Shown: positions 1 to 12,585 of the stretch, piece by piece
How the letters are laid out: each line of letters opens with the position of its first letter
Numbering within the stretch: the stretch's first letter is position 1
Assembly: GCA_022605955.1 (NCBI GenBank)
Contig: JAKCOZ010000040.1
Coordinates: 496,001 to 560,000 of the forward strand
Length of the DNA stretch: 64,000 bases
Direction of reading: 5' to 3'
Origin: Rallus limicola
Lineage: Eukaryota; Chordata; Aves; Gruiformes; Rallidae
The notes under the pieces: model-generated
What the model was told of the DNA's origin: nothing
Database searches by the model: none
What the model saw: only the letters and a program-made list of their open reading frames with translations
Made by a program: the position numbers and the translations under genes

Positions 1-1777
1 GTAAACTATCAGTACCAAGAGTTTAAAGGATTTAATTTCTCTTTATACAACATTGCAGGTGAGGCTCTTTACAATAAGAGCTCAGCAACTGACTTAAACT
101 TGAGCTGAAATATTCAGTTCTACTTCTCATAAAAGCTTTGTAGCTTAAAATAGCCTGATCTATTGAGAGAACTATCCCCAAATAGTATATTCCCTTCAAA
201 TATCAGATAACATAGACACAGTGTAGACAGCTAATGTAAAGATGATACTGTCAAAGGAATTGCTTGACATGACAGAAATAAAGGGCAAGTAACCAGGACA
301 CTGGTTAAAAAGTTTAGAAATCAGAGCTGGTTCTGATTTTCATTCAGCAATCAGCATCATCAGATAGGAAGCTTCCCAAGGCTTCACTGACCATTTTCTG
401 ACACTTGCTCCTGAGCCCACCCTGCATCACCCACATCCCTGGGCAGGACTGCAGGGCTCTCTCCCAAAACTGTGGAGCCATCTGCCATGCAGAAGCAGTC
501 ATAAAAGTCTGAATAAAACTCTGCACATTCTCTCCAGCTGTGATTTACATCCCTCTTGTGTGACAGGGCTTCGCTGCTTCAAGTCAGTCTCCTCTCAGCA
601 GGTATTAGTTGGTCCTGTCTGACTGTTCATTCATCTTCCAATCTAATGCATGTTCCTGAAAGCTGCCTTTGCTGGGTACACTTTGCAAGCAGCAACATTC
701 AAAGCAGCAATCCTAACGTCTTCCTTTCAGAGGAAGCAAATGGCCCTGTCAGAGGAATCAGTCAATTCTAGTGAAGTGTCCAACCACCTATTTTTCACTC
801 CTTTGAAACACACTTACTTGACAGGTTGGTTTCAGTGTCACTGCAGTTTCCCAGGGCTATTTTATCCCAGTTAGAGATAGTAGAAAACGTTCTTTGTCTC
901 CCATACTTGCTTGCTCCTGCTGACCTGCTCCTTGAATCCATATCTCTAACACAGAGGATGGGAAATTATTTTCCCAGATTTGTGATGTGTTTGCGGTGCA
1001 TGAGGTGGCAGATCTAGCTGTGCCACTCCTGGGCCCTCTGGCTTGCAGCTGGGAAGGAATAACCACTGGAATTAGGACAGGCTGGGGCTGACCTGCTGGA
1101 GAGGAGCTCTGTGGAGAAAGACCTGGGGGTGCTGGTGGGTGACAGGGTGGCCATGAGCCAGCAGTGTGTCCTGGGGCTGAGAGAGACAATGGGATCCTGG
1201 GGGCATCAGGAGGAGTGTGGGCAGCAGGTGACAGGAGGGGATCCTCCCCCTCTGCTCTGCCCTGCTCAGGCCCCAGCTGGAGTGTTGTGTCCAGTGCTGG
1301 GCTCCCTGGGATCAAACAGACAGGGATCTCCTGGAGAGAGTCCAGAGGAGGGACAGGGAGATGCTGAAGGGCCTGGAGCATCTCCCCTGTGAGGAAAGGC
1401 TGAGGGAGCTGGGGCTGTTCAGCCTGGAGAGAAGAAGACTAAGGGGGGACCTGATGAATGGTTCTCACTATCTGAAGGGTGGGATGCAGGGGACATGGGC
1501 AGCCCCTTGTCAGTGTCTGTGGGGACAGGACAAGGGGCAATGGCTGCAAGTTAGAGCAGAGGAAGTTCCAGCCCAAGCTGGGGCAGAACTTTTCCCCAGG
1601 GAGGGTGAGGGAGCCCTGGGCCAGGCTGCCCAGGGGGGTGTGGAGTCTCCATCTCTGGAGAGATTCCAGCCCCGTCTGGACACCGCCCTGTGCAATCTGA
1701 GCTGGGGAGCTGCTTTGGCAGGGGGTTGGACCCCAGGAGCTCTGGAGGGCCATTCCAACCCCTGGGATTCTGTGATT
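1..1777 (+). repeat. Tandem segmental duplication, left copy (partial; continues off the left edge)
   Basis: This block aligns base for base with 4889-6665 at a constant offset of 4888 bp and with no indel. I count 13 substitutions (positions 75, 164, 218, 399, 502, 905, 1002, 1048, 1064, 1065, 1119, 1399, 1752), about 0.7% divergence. Homology is already in progress at base 1, so the true left end lies outside the window. It stops at the last base of a Family A CR1 (1777); the following bases 'ccttcc' differ from 'agtgaa' after the second copy. Bases 1-1039 are unique non-CR1 sequence with no recognisable gene. Confidence 0.97.
1040..1777 (+). mobile_element. CR1 LINE, Family A, 5'-truncated
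   Basis: CR1 retrotransposon fragment covering the end of ORF2 (a frame with EKDLGVLV then MSQQC, and downstream [20 protein letters not shown]) and the 3' UTR, ending 'gggattctgtgatt'. The upstream and downstream pieces are in different frames. Relative to the Family C copy at 33495 there are one-base losses near 1185 and 1202, and an in-frame TGA near 1229, so it cannot encode an intact RT C-terminus. The 5' end lies inside ORF2, as expected for incomplete target-primed reverse transcription. It sits at the right edge of the duplicated block. Confidence 0.93.
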
Positions 1778-2901
1778 CCTTCCCAGTTCTGCTCATAAGC
1801 TGTAAAGCCAGACTAGACTCTCCTGGAGCTATAGGGAAGTGCAAGACAGCCCACCTGGGATCCTGAAGAACATTTCTCCAAGCTATTCAGCAACAGGTAC
1901 AATTTACACACAGCAATAACAGCCCAAAGTCACTGAATAAATTGCTGATTTTGAAATGCTGAATGACATGTTAGCAACAATGCACATTGAACAACGTGAG
2001 AGAATAAAAGAATAGGTTTCATAGCTCTTTTCATCCTCTCATCATGTATATTTGTGGGGGAATTCTTGCTGCCAGAAAGCTAGCATGTCTAGAAGTATCT
2101 TGAAGAGTTTTTGACAAGCAGTTGCAGTTTATAAATAGAAAATTTTGATGGATCTTTTTTTCCCTTTTAGCATTTTACACAAAACAGGGAATTTACATTT
2201 TTCTACATTTCACTATTTCCCACCCATTTTTGACTTTTTCCCTCTAGCAAAAGCCTAAGAAGAGAGGAAAAAGTAAAAGATCAGGACTAAAATGTAGCAA
2301 ATGTTCATGGTCCTATCCAGTAATACATTTATCAGGAACAAGGAACTTGAAGTTGTATAAAAAACAAAACAACCCCCCCCACAAAACCAACCAACCACCA
2401 GCACCACACACACCTTTCTGAGGAAAATCTGCATGCAGGAGAAAAAGGGTTGATGTTCTGCACAGTGAATCTTCTGAAAATTATTGATTCTCTCTGGAAA
2501 GTTCTCACTCTTCTTTGAATTATTTAAGCACTACCTTAATGATACTTGCATAAATCTGACTGCACTTCTCCCCAAGTTTTTGTTAGCCCCACACTGGTGG
2601 TTGCAACCAGCCCTCAACAGAGCTGACTCTTCCCCCTCTTCTCTCCCCACTCCATTGATGCTCTCCAGCTGTTGCTTCAAGACCAGGGTTCCTCAATGCA
2701 CAACACTGCCATGTTGTTGGTGCTTGTTACCTGACTTGTTCTCAGCAACAACTTTAAAGTGAGGAGATACAGTTGGTCAAGATCATCCTTCAGCAAAGGT
2801 TTCCTCCTAGATCTGAAAACCTCCAACTTCACCCTGCCCAAGCCTCAGGTACTTCTGTGCTGAGTTTGATGTTTTAAATTGCTGATGAATCAACTTTTTA
2901 A
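1778..2901. other. Unique AT-rich spacer, no gene seen
   Basis: No CR1 or other repeat family was recognised. It contains an A/C-rich low-complexity patch around 2358-2412 with a run of eight C (2373-2380). The open frames are short and of random composition. If the tandem duplication arose by exchange between CR1 copies, a paralogue of this stretch should lie just left of the window. Confidence 0.5.
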
Positions 2902-3190
2902 CAGGGCAGAGCCTGGCAGGACAAAGGGGATGGATTAAAGCTAAAGGAAGGAAGGCTTAAATTAGATATTGGGGGAAGTTCTTTGCAGAGAGAGTGGTGA
3001 GGGGCTGGAAGGGGCTGCCCAGAGAGGGGGTGGGTGCCCTTTCCCTGGGGGTGTTGAAGGCCAGGTTGGCTGGGGCCCTGGGCAACCTTGTGTAGCTCCA
3101 GGCCTGGAGGTTGGTGTCCCTGCCTGTGGCAGGGGGTTGGAGCTCTGTGATACCTGGAGTCCCTTCCAACCCATGCCATTCTATGATTCT
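2902..3190 (+). mobile_element. CR1 LINE, Family B' (older variant), 5'-truncated
   Basis: It starts at 'agggcagagcctggcagg' and ends 'ccattctatgattct'. It has the Family B signature 'gggctgcccagagagggggtg' and the 'caggcctggaggttggtgtc' block. The stretch 2930-2970 ('ggattaaagctaaagg', 'ttaaattagatattggggg') differs from standard Family B and matches 50866-51197, which defines an older B' variant. Only non-coding or frame-broken ORF2 tail remains. Confidence 0.9.
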
Positions 3191-4165
3191 AGGATGAAGC
3201 CATCTTGAGGGTGGAATTTTGGACTATGCTTTGTAGATGCTGAGCTTCCTGCCAACCCTCGTCAGCCAAGGGACCAGACAGAGATTTAAAGGCAACACCA
3301 CTCCCAACATGCTTCTCAGAGACCTGACCTGCATTGGACTGTTCAAAAACATTATTTATGTGTCAAGAAACCTCTGCTAAAAAGGATTCTGGGCCTGTCT
3401 ATACCAGCAGCAAAACAAATGACCTCTGTTTTTTGTTCACATTTTGTGCCACGTGTCAGATCACCAGGATGGTTTTGAAGCACCTTTGTCCTTCTCAAAG
3501 GAGGCTGACATGTCCAGGGAAATTTCCAACCTTTATGGGAAATTTCCAATAAATGTCAACGGACTAAAATACAGAATTATTTTTAGAATTACTGCACTAC
3601 CTTGTTTTTTAAAAAAGAGAGAAAACCTACTGAAAATAGCAGGCTCAGATGTATCTATTTGCTATGCAACTGCATTCAACTTCTCCTACACAATTTTATT
3701 TCACCTTGAATATGGACCATTTCATAAACAAAATGTTAATGCTAGGTCTTCCTTTCCAAGAGACTCGAAATAGTGCCTCTTTCAGAGGTGCTTTCTTGTG
3801 CCAACTAGCAATAAAAGAAAAAATAAATTATGAAACAAAATGAGGGGCTGGAATGGAGTTTTGTTCCAAGAGAAAAGAAGGAAAAAATGAAGGCATTGAA
3901 AAACTTGTCAGAAGATGGTTGCCTTCACTGCCCTCACTTCTCATCTACTCCCTCCAGTGACCCGAACTCCAGGAATTCAGGAACACACTTGCAAGACATT
4001 TATTGACCAGGATTTAATTGCAGGGCTTCCTGCTGGGCATTATTGCCCTGCCAGATAATTGCCTTTCATGAGCTTCACACTCCAAGCTAAGGGAGAACCA
4101 CCCACATCTCACATCAAGGCAACTCTTTGAGTTTGTGCCTGCAGAGCTGGATCTCCCCAGACCCT
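3191..4165. other. Unique spacer, no gene seen
   Basis: About 975 bp between two Family B CR1s with no recognised repeat. A 109-codon frame at 3444-3773 has no recognisable domain and AT-rich random composition; I do not regard it as a gene. Confidence 0.45.
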
Positions 4166-4346
4166 CTGCCCAGAGAGGGGGTGGGTGCCCTGTCCCTGGG
4201 GGTGTTGAAGGCCAGGTTGGCTGGGGCCCTGGGCAACCTTGTGTAGCTCCAGGCCTGGAGGTTGGTGTCCCTGCCTGTGGCAGGGGGTTGGAGCTCTGTG
4301 CTCCTTGGGATCCCTTCCAACCCAGACCAGGCTGGGATTCTATGAC
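4166..4346 (+). mobile_element. CR1 LINE, Family B, severely 5'-truncated (about 180 bp)
   Basis: It starts within 'ctgcccagagagggggtgg' and ends 'ccaggctgggattctatga'. It contains only the last part of ORF2 and the 3' UTR. It is nearly identical to the matching part of the other Family B copies. Confidence 0.9.
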
Positions 4347-4766
4347 CCCTCTTAGGCTGTCTCAGCCCCAGGCTGATCTTATCCCACTGAGCCCAGGCTC
4401 AGCACACAAAGCTGCTGGAATAGGAAACGTTGCAGTCCATGACCTAGTTACAAATTTCTTGGGTGTTCTTGTCTGACTTGGCTTAAAAGTTGACATTTAT
4501 CTCCCCAGTCAAAAGAAAGTCTATTCCCAAAGCCAACACTTCTGCTTTCCCCCCTCAGTCTTTAACTCCTCTTTGGTTGTTTTGTATTCACTGAATTACA
4601 ATTCTTTAATTTAAAGATTTTTCAAGGAGAGAAAACTTCTCAAATCCAGTATTTACTAATCTTCTGACCTTCAGAATTCATTTTCAGTGATAGAAATCAG
4701 GACAATGGATTTGTTTTGTATCCATCTTGCTCCCTTGACACAAAGAAAACAACTGCAATCTCTGCC

Positions 4767-4780
4767 TTTTTTTTTTTTTT
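4767..4780 (+). repeat. Poly-T tract (T14)
   Basis: Homopolymer run inside otherwise unique DNA, just left of the second duplication copy. No poly-A-tailed retrocopy could be recognised beside it on the opposite strand. Confidence 0.9.
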
Positions 4781-4888
4781 AACCCAAAAATGAAGATGAC
4801 AACATTATGTTCATAGTTGCACCATCCCCCACTACTCTCAATATGTCAAGGCCAATTTAGGATGAGGCATAAAGTATTAAGATGAGGC

Positions 4889-6665
4889 GTAAACTATCAG
4901 TACCAAGAGTTTAAAGGATTTAATTTCTCTTTATACAACATTGCAGGTGAGGCTCTTTACAAGAAGAGCTCAGCAACTGACTTAAACTTGAGCTGAAATA
5001 TTCAGTTCTACTTCTCATAAAAGCTTTGTAGCTTAAAATAGCCTGATCTACTGAGAGAACTATCCCCAAATAGTATATTCCCTTCAAATATCAGATAACA
5101 TAGACCCAGTGTAGACAGCTAATGTAAAGATGATACTGTCAAAGGAATTGCTTGACATGACAGAAATAAAGGGCAAGTAACCAGGACACTGGTTAAAAAG
5201 TTTAGAAATCAGAGCTGGTTCTGATTTTCATTCAGCAATCAGCATCATCAGATAGGAAGCTTCCCAAGGCTTCACTGACCATTTTCAGACACTTGCTCCT
5301 GAGCCCACCCTGCATCACCCACATCCCTGGGCAGGACTGCAGGGCTCTCTCCCAAAACTGTGGAGCCATCTGCCATGCAGAAGCAGTCACAAAAGTCTGA
5401 ATAAAACTCTGCACATTCTCTCCAGCTGTGATTTACATCCCTCTTGTGTGACAGGGCTTCGCTGCTTCAAGTCAGTCTCCTCTCAGCAGGTATTAGTTGG
5501 TCCTGTCTGACTGTTCATTCATCTTCCAATCTAATGCATGTTCCTGAAAGCTGCCTTTGCTGGGTACACTTTGCAAGCAGCAACATTCAAAGCAGCAATC
5601 CTAACGTCTTCCTTTCAGAGGAAGCAAATGGCCCTGTCAGAGGAATCAGTCAATTCTAGTGAAGTGTCCAACCACCTATTTTTCACTCCTTTGAAACACA
5701 CTTACTTGACAGGTTGGTTTCAGTGTCACTGCAGTTTCCCAGGGCTATTTTATCCCAGTTAGAGATAGTAGAAAACGTTCTTTGTCTCCCATCCTTGCTT
5801 GCTCCTGCTGACCTGCTCCTTGAATCCATATCTCTAACACAGAGGATGGGAAATTATTTTCCCAGATTTGTGATGTGTTTGCGGTGCATAAGGTGGCAGA
5901 TCTAGCTGTGCCACTCCTGGGCCCTCTGGCTTGCACCTGGGAAGGAATAACTGCTGGAATTAGGACAGGCTGGGGCTGACCTGCTGGAGAGGAGCTCTGT
6001 GGAGAAGGACCTGGGGGTGCTGGTGGGTGACAGGGTGGCCATGAGCCAGCAGTGTGTCCTGGGGCTGAGAGAGACAATGGGATCCTGGGGGCATCAGGAG
6101 GAGTGTGGGCAGCAGGTGACAGGAGGGGATCCTCCCCCTCTGCTCTGCCCTGCTCAGGCCCCAGCTGGAGTGTTGTGTCCAGTGCTGGGCTCCCTGGGAT
6201 CAAACAGACAGGGATCTCCTGGAGAGAGTCCAGAGGAGGGACAGGGAGATGCTGAAGGGCCTGGAGCATCTCCCCTGTGAGGAAAGACTGAGGGAGCTGG
6301 GGCTGTTCAGCCTGGAGAGAAGAAGACTAAGGGGGGACCTGATGAATGGTTCTCACTATCTGAAGGGTGGGATGCAGGGGACATGGGCAGCCCCTTGTCA
6401 GTGTCTGTGGGGACAGGACAAGGGGCAATGGCTGCAAGTTAGAGCAGAGGAAGTTCCAGCCCAAGCTGGGGCAGAACTTTTCCCCAGGGAGGGTGAGGGA
6501 GCCCTGGGCCAGGCTGCCCAGGGGGGTGTGGAGTCTCCATCTCTGGAGAGATTCCAGCCCCGTCTGGACACCGCCCTGTGCAATCTGAGCTGGGGAGCTG
6601 CTTTGGCAGGGGGTTGGACCCCAGGAGCTCTGGAGGGCCCTTCCAACCCCTGGGATTCTGTGATT
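4889..6665 (+). repeat. Tandem segmental duplication, right copy
   Basis: This is the second copy of 1-1777, in direct orientation. It carries the same 5'-truncated Family A CR1 at its right end. The copies are about 99.3% identical, so the event is recent, or a local assembly duplication. If the period is 4888 bp, the repeating unit runs from just after the left CR1 (1778) to the end of this one (6665). Confidence 0.97.
5928..6665 (+). mobile_element. CR1 LINE, Family A, duplicate of the 1040-1777 copy
   Basis: Same truncation point, flank and 3' end as the copy at 1040, so it is a duplicate by segmental duplication and not an independent insertion. It differs from it by about six substitutions in 738 bp. 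The sequence right of 6665 is unrelated to that right of 1777. Confidence 0.93.
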
Positions 6666-7887
6666 AGTGAAGGAGTTTCTTAGTAATGTTCTGCTCTTGC
6701 TTGTATATACACATTAATACAAAAGATTGACCCTTTCCTGTCCCCTTCTAGCACAGATGTGAACCTAAACAATTTGCATGAAGCATTACATCTCCTCCTC
6801 TGAACTCCTTGATTGAATTCCTAGAATGTGTTCTCTTCTCTTCCATTTATTACCTAGTAACCTATTCTGCTCAGGCACTGCCTTTATTTCATTTCTCCCA
6901 GAGCCAAGTAAATTTTTGGCACTTAAAACAATAATAAATATTTTCTGCTCATTTTGACATTTTGATAGCACACACAAATCAATTGTCTGGCATCCACCAG
7001 CAAGAAAAATACCATGAGAAAAACCAAATTGACCTCAGGAGTGAACTTGCCACACCAAGGGGGGATGAATTGCCACCAATTTGTTTCAATGGTTCATAAA
7101 ACACAGCTTAAGTTCCTGCCCATCAACAAGATAAAAATAATCTTCCAGGAAGTCAAAGCTTCCTGAACAAGGCATCTGCTTTTGCTGAACATTTGTCTTC
7201 AGAGTAATCCTAGCACCAGCTGAGTAGTTAGAAACCTATTTGGGTTCAATGGAAAAACAATCTCTGAAGAGCATGGCAGGTGCTTCTTAGCGTTTCCACG
7301 GATTTAACTCATGCATGGGGTTTTGAGTGACCACCAATGTAATGACAGATTTGGGGCTTGGGGGGTTTTTTTGGGTGCTTCCACCAGAGTAGAAGGATAT
7401 ATGACTTCACCACCACAGTACAAGGATGCCCATCTAGAAAGAAGCTGGTCATATAGGTCATATGGATACAAGGAACTAAAATGACCTAGAAATACAGCTT
7501 GTACTCCCCCATTAGGCAAAATATTTCACATTAATAATACATATCATCCATACTGAGCTACTGGAGGTCTATCATATATCTTTCCATTGGGAATAGGTGA
7601 GACACTTTTCTGGGTCAAGCTTCCATGAAGCTTGCTGGATACAAATGAACCAGTTTATGAGTAAACCTTTCTTGAGCTTCATAGGAGTGCTCACACTTCA
7701 CAGCACATGGTCCTTGAGTTAACTTGCTTAAAGTTTTGAGAGTCTTCAGGTGAAGCTGGGGATGTTACATTTATGACTGAGAATCATGATTTTCTCTCCC
7801 CTGTCTGTTTGCACACCATTCAGCACAAAGAGGAGTCTGGTGTCTACAGAAAGACTCTTGGGCATCACTGATCATGAGATCGATCAT
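6666..7887. other. Unique spacer, no gene seen
   Basis: AT-rich sequence with no recognised repeat family apart from a short G/T-rich patch at about 7356-7378. No coding signal was found on either strand. Confidence 0.45.
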
Positions 7888-8124
7888 AATTAGATGTTAG
7901 AGGGAAGTTCTTTGCAGAGAGAGTGGGGAGGGGCTGGCAGGGGCTGCCCAGAGAGGGGGTGGGTGCCCCGTGCCTGGGGGTGTTCAAGGCCAGGTTGGCT
8001 GGGGCCCTGGGCAACCTTGTGTAGCTCCAGGCCTGGAGGTTGGTGTCCCTGCCTGTGGCAGGGGGTTGGAGCTCTGGGACCCTTGGGGTTCCTTCCAACC
8101 CAGGTCAGGCTGGGATTCTGTGAT
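7888..8124 (+). mobile_element. CR1 LINE, Family B/B', 5'-truncated
   Basis: It starts 'aattagatgttagaggg', the B'-like upstream segment, and continues through the 'gggctgcccagagagggggtg' block to 'gctgggattctgtgatc'. The element ends where unique sequence resumes. Confidence 0.9.
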
Positions 8125-11100
8125 CAGGTAATGAGCTGTGCAGGCCTTTGCCAGCAGATGCAGTAGAGCTTCGCTATCGCAGTGTTAAACCTCATCTTTC
8201 AGCAGTTCCCCACTCTTTGCTGCTAACTCTGTCCTCACAGGCATTTTAAAACATCATTCTTCTTAACTCTAACTCCCTGATGCTGAAGACAGTCAGCAGT
8301 TGGCAAAGACAGACAACAGACTAGAGCATGAGATAAAAACAATATCTGCTGTCCAAGAATAAGGAAGAATTATGAAGCAAACTGCCAGTTCCTTCAGACA
8401 TGACCGAAGAGTCCTCTGAGCCCATTTGCAAGACAGAATCCACAGGGCCCATAAATCCTTTGCATGCTGCCTCCCCCTGCACCTTCCAAACACAGTCTCT
8501 CCCTCCCCCACCCAGGCCATCTCAGAAATCTATACCCAGTGCATCTCAGAAATCTATTTAAGACATCACCACTCTTTTGTCAGTATTCATAATTTCAAAG
8601 AGAATATTTATTCCATCTTCCCTGGGCTGACAGCACAGTTAATACAGTGGGATGGTGTGAAGGAAGCAATACAAAAAGTGAGGCCAGTGGATTATCTACT
8701 CTCATAATTCTTTACTTCTGTGTGGAGGTGTAGAAATACAGATGTCTTCCTTTTGTGAGATTTCATTCACGACTCTACCATTTAACTTGGTGCTCCTGTG
8801 ATCATCTTAATTTCTATACAAAGAACATACCTCTGGCAAGACTCTGGTCTTTAATAACTGCGTTGTAATTCTGCTATCTACATCTATTACTCTTTATTTC
8901 AATTATTTGCATCTCTTCAAAGGCAGAAAGAACCAGGGTCCCAAAGGATGAGATTTCACACACATCATTTCTAATGATATCAGTGGAGTCACTCAGCAGA
9001 GAGCAGAATCAGAGCCATGGTTATAAATTGCTCCTGGGGATGGGAGAGAACATGCAAGATGTCAGGTAATGATTGCTTGCTACCCTTAGGGCAGGGCTGA
9101 TCTTTGTTTTCTGCATCCTCAGTGATCCTGAGTCAGTGAAAGGCAAAAACACACTTGTAAGGAGCAGTTCAACTTACCCTGAAGCAGATCAGATGAGCCA
9201 CAAGCCAACATACCTATTCCTTCCAGGGCAATTAAGAGCTTCTATGATTGTGCAAAAGGAGATGCCCAGATGACAACTGAGCCATCAAAACTTGGGGGAA
9301 TTTCTCTCCTATCTATGTCTGGTGAAGATGATGAAGACCACCTGTAAATCTGGCAGTTCTCAGTCTTCTGAGGCATCAAGCCCAGCGTGGCAGAACATGT
9401 GGAAGCAAAGCACCATTACACAGAGAGTTCATTTCCTAACCTTAGTACAGGGTGCTACCTGTAGATTTCAAACTAAGGGAACCCCCCACTCTGCACACAG
9501 ACACACAGAGGTCCTCTGTAGAGCCCAGGGAATGATGTACCAAGGATTCGGGTCTTCAGAGAAGAGCCACATGCTAAGGTCTTACAGCACAAGCACCACC
9601 AGACAACAGAGGGGCACGGATGGTACAAGCATGCTGAACATTGTCACTCAGAAGGTAAGTCTGTTTACACATTGTGGGGACCTTCCTGCCAAGCCCCCCA
9701 CTTGCTGGAAGATATAACCAGGAACGTTTGCCCAGAGACTGTGCTATTCCAACAGATCCCCAGTGGGGAAAAGAAAACAATCAATTGTCTACCTAATGGG
9801 TTTTAAAAGAATGGAAACATCTGTTAGCAGGAGGATGACAGCTTGTTGGCAGCTTCCAACCAACTAAATCCACTATCATAGCAGGGCATCAGGTCTGCCA
9901 AGCAAACACATCACTCAGTACATGCAGAGAGCACAGCAGAAGCTGGCTATGGCATGTGTGGGTATGAAATAAGCCAGCATTGGGCAGACAAACGTGGAGA
10001 AGTGTCTTTCCTCTTCCCAGCTACCTACAACCATCACAGGCCTCTATGTCCTTGGGAAACTCTGAGGCCCGTTGTAGCACTAAGCCAGGCCCTCATCCTG
10101 AGCTTTGTAGGAGTCTTAATGGGGACAGCAGGTCAAATTCCTGTCCCAAGGAGAACTATTAGGATCTAAGCCACCCACAGAGGTTTCTCCAGTGAGGAGA
10201 AACAGGTATTCCTGAGGTGTCCTGGGCAGATAAGGCACAGTGCTCCCCAGGGAGGGTATTGCCCTACATCGCCTACAGGAGGGGCATCAGTCTCAGACAT
10301 CCAGTGATTACTCCCCAAGACCAGATGATGTATCAGGAGGCAGTGGGGATACAGGAGCCATTGGGATGGTGGCTACCTCACAACACTATTGCAGCTGCAT
10401 CTTTGCATGCCTCAGGACCAGCCCAAGCACCAGTTGCCCCACAAAGCCAGCAGAAATTATTCTATTTGTAGGGCAATGTCAGAAAGAGCTAAAGAACTCG
10501 TTTCATGTTAATAGCAAACAAATGGTACTTATCTAAGGCTTTACATCATCTGAACAAACAGTGGGACATTCCCCTCTGTGTAATGAGGATTACAGACCCG
10601 GTGACTTGTTCACTGTCGGACCAAAAGGTACCACACACAGTGAGGACCTGAGCCCAGCCTCTTGAACTACATTCACTTGACCTCTTCCTCTCCCACTGCT
10701 ATAATCTGTTACTTTCAAATTCCTGCAGAAACAAAATTAAACTCTGGCACTTGAATTAAGGCCAGCATTTAGCAAGGAATCTCCTCTCAGTCTCAACAGC
10801 TTTTGCAGATCTTCTGTATATGGAGTGCTGGAATTAAGAGGATGTAAAAATAATCCATACAGAGCAGCACAGCAAGAGACACACTGAGAATCTCTCAGTC
10901 TGAAATGCATCTGGATACCCTCAGCATGGATGGTAAAGAAAGATGGAATTTAACAGAGCAATACTTAAAATTCACTTTTCATCTGAAGAGCAAGGCACTT
11001 AACAAATTAATTGAGCTTAGCATCCATGTTGAGAGCTCAGCATTGTTATCATCAGCCCAGGAGAAAGTCTGTTTTATGAGTGGCTGAGAGAAGCCAAACA

Positions 11101-12313
11101 AGACCTGGACAGACTAATCACCATCCCTTAGAGGCCAGTAAGGCAGAAAAATGGCAGCCCTTGCAGTTTTGGCACAACATAACTCTGGCCTTTTGCTTTT
11201 TGCCCAGACATTGAACCCAACACTGGCCAAGTTCTGTCCCCAAGATGCAACACATCTTCCTTAGTCGGGGATGTGACACGGTTTCTGCTATTGCCTTATT
11301 TTTCCTGGCTGCTTATCAAATATCCTGGGCACCACAGACCTTTCAAGAGGATTTGTTTGTTTGTTTGCTTCTAGTGACACATCCCAGTTGGCTGCCACAA
11401 GCTGTGAGCAGCTCAGTACCTCTCCTCCCTCACAATCTAGCTCTCCTTCCCCTCCCCCTCCTCATCAGTTAGATAGGAATCCCTCCCTCACCCCCACACT
11501 GTTTGAAGTGATGTAACACCAAGTCTCTGGAACAATAGGGTTCTGTTCCTATGAAGAAGATTTATCATCCCTGTAAGGAGATACTGACTCTGCCTTCGCT
11601 CGGTCAACAATTGTCTGCAGTGATCCACAACTCCCCTTACAACCTGCAATCCACCACTTTCCTTCCTACCTCCAGTCCCAGAGGAACTGAGCTCTTCATC
11701 ATTTTCTCTGCATCACAGAAAGAGTAAAATATCCTTCCCCAAATAAGAATCATCTCAGAAGGGATAAGAGAACCAGGCTGTGAAAAACCCTAAAGAAATG
11801 ACCACTTAGTGATACTTGGGTAAGTTTTCTCACTTTGCTGTATGCATCAAGCCATAGAATATTTTTTATATGTTCCACAAAGCATTCAATATACAAGGAT
11901 AATTCCATACTGAACACTACATTTAAAAACCATTAATATTCCAAAACAGCATGCTGAAAGTTGATAAATGCTAGCAGGAAGGTCGGTACAGCTGCCCTTT
12001 CCTCTCCATCTACCTAATGATATATTTTCTCCATGTCTCATTCTCAGAAATTACTGAAATCGTTCAAAATACCTCAGATGGAACCAGGCACATACAAAAT
12101 TTTAACCCAAAAATGTTTGGCAGAGCAATAATGGCAACTCCAGTGTGTGTAAATCAAGTGTCATCATGTAACAGAAGCTACCTCAAGTATCCACCACTTC
12201 CATCTCCAGCATGTAGATACTGCAGGGGTCACCACTCCCCATGTGGAAACCAAAGCACTGAGCATTTCAGCAATTTTTCCACTGTGACACAGGTGGCAAT
12301 GGGGGGACAAGGG
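8125..12313. other. 4.2 kb of unique sequence, no gene recognised
   Basis: No CR1, LTR or simple repeat longer than about 20 bp was seen, except a 24-bp imperfect duplication near 8518-8560 and a short TTTG run near 11355. Frames of 141 codons (9292-9717) and 98 codons (10240-10536) have no recognisable motif, signal peptide or convincing splice context. Probably intergenic or intronic. Confidence 0.45.
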
Positions 12314-12585
12314 AATCACAGGATTGTAGGTGTTGGAGGTGACCTGCAGAGCCCATCAGGTCCAACCCCCTGCCAAAGCAGCTCCCCAGCTCAGATTGCA
12401 CAGGGCGGTGTCCAGACGGGGCTGGAATCTCTCCAGAGATGGAGACTCCACACCCCCCTGGGCAGCCTGGCCCAGGGCTCCCTCACCCTCCCTGGGGAAA
12501 AGTTCTGCCCCAGCTTGGGCTGGAACTTCCTCTGCTCTAACTTGCAGCCATTGCCCCTTGTCCTGTCCCCACAGACACTGACAAG
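12314..12585 (-). mobile_element. CR1 LINE, Family A, antisense, 5'-truncated
   Basis: Reads 3' end first ('aatcacaggattgtagg') through 'ccagacggggctgg' to 'cacagacactgacaag', where homology stops. A long plus-strand frame through it (12017-12736) is only the antisense of CR1 fused to flanking sequence. Its 3' 60 bases are more diverged than in other Family A copies ('gttggaggtgacctgcagag'). Confidence 0.9.

Noticed and set aside
9292..9717. A 141-codon plus-strand frame in repeat-free DNA
   Set aside because: No known motif, no convincing splice sites and a composition like its surroundings. Not enough to call a gene.
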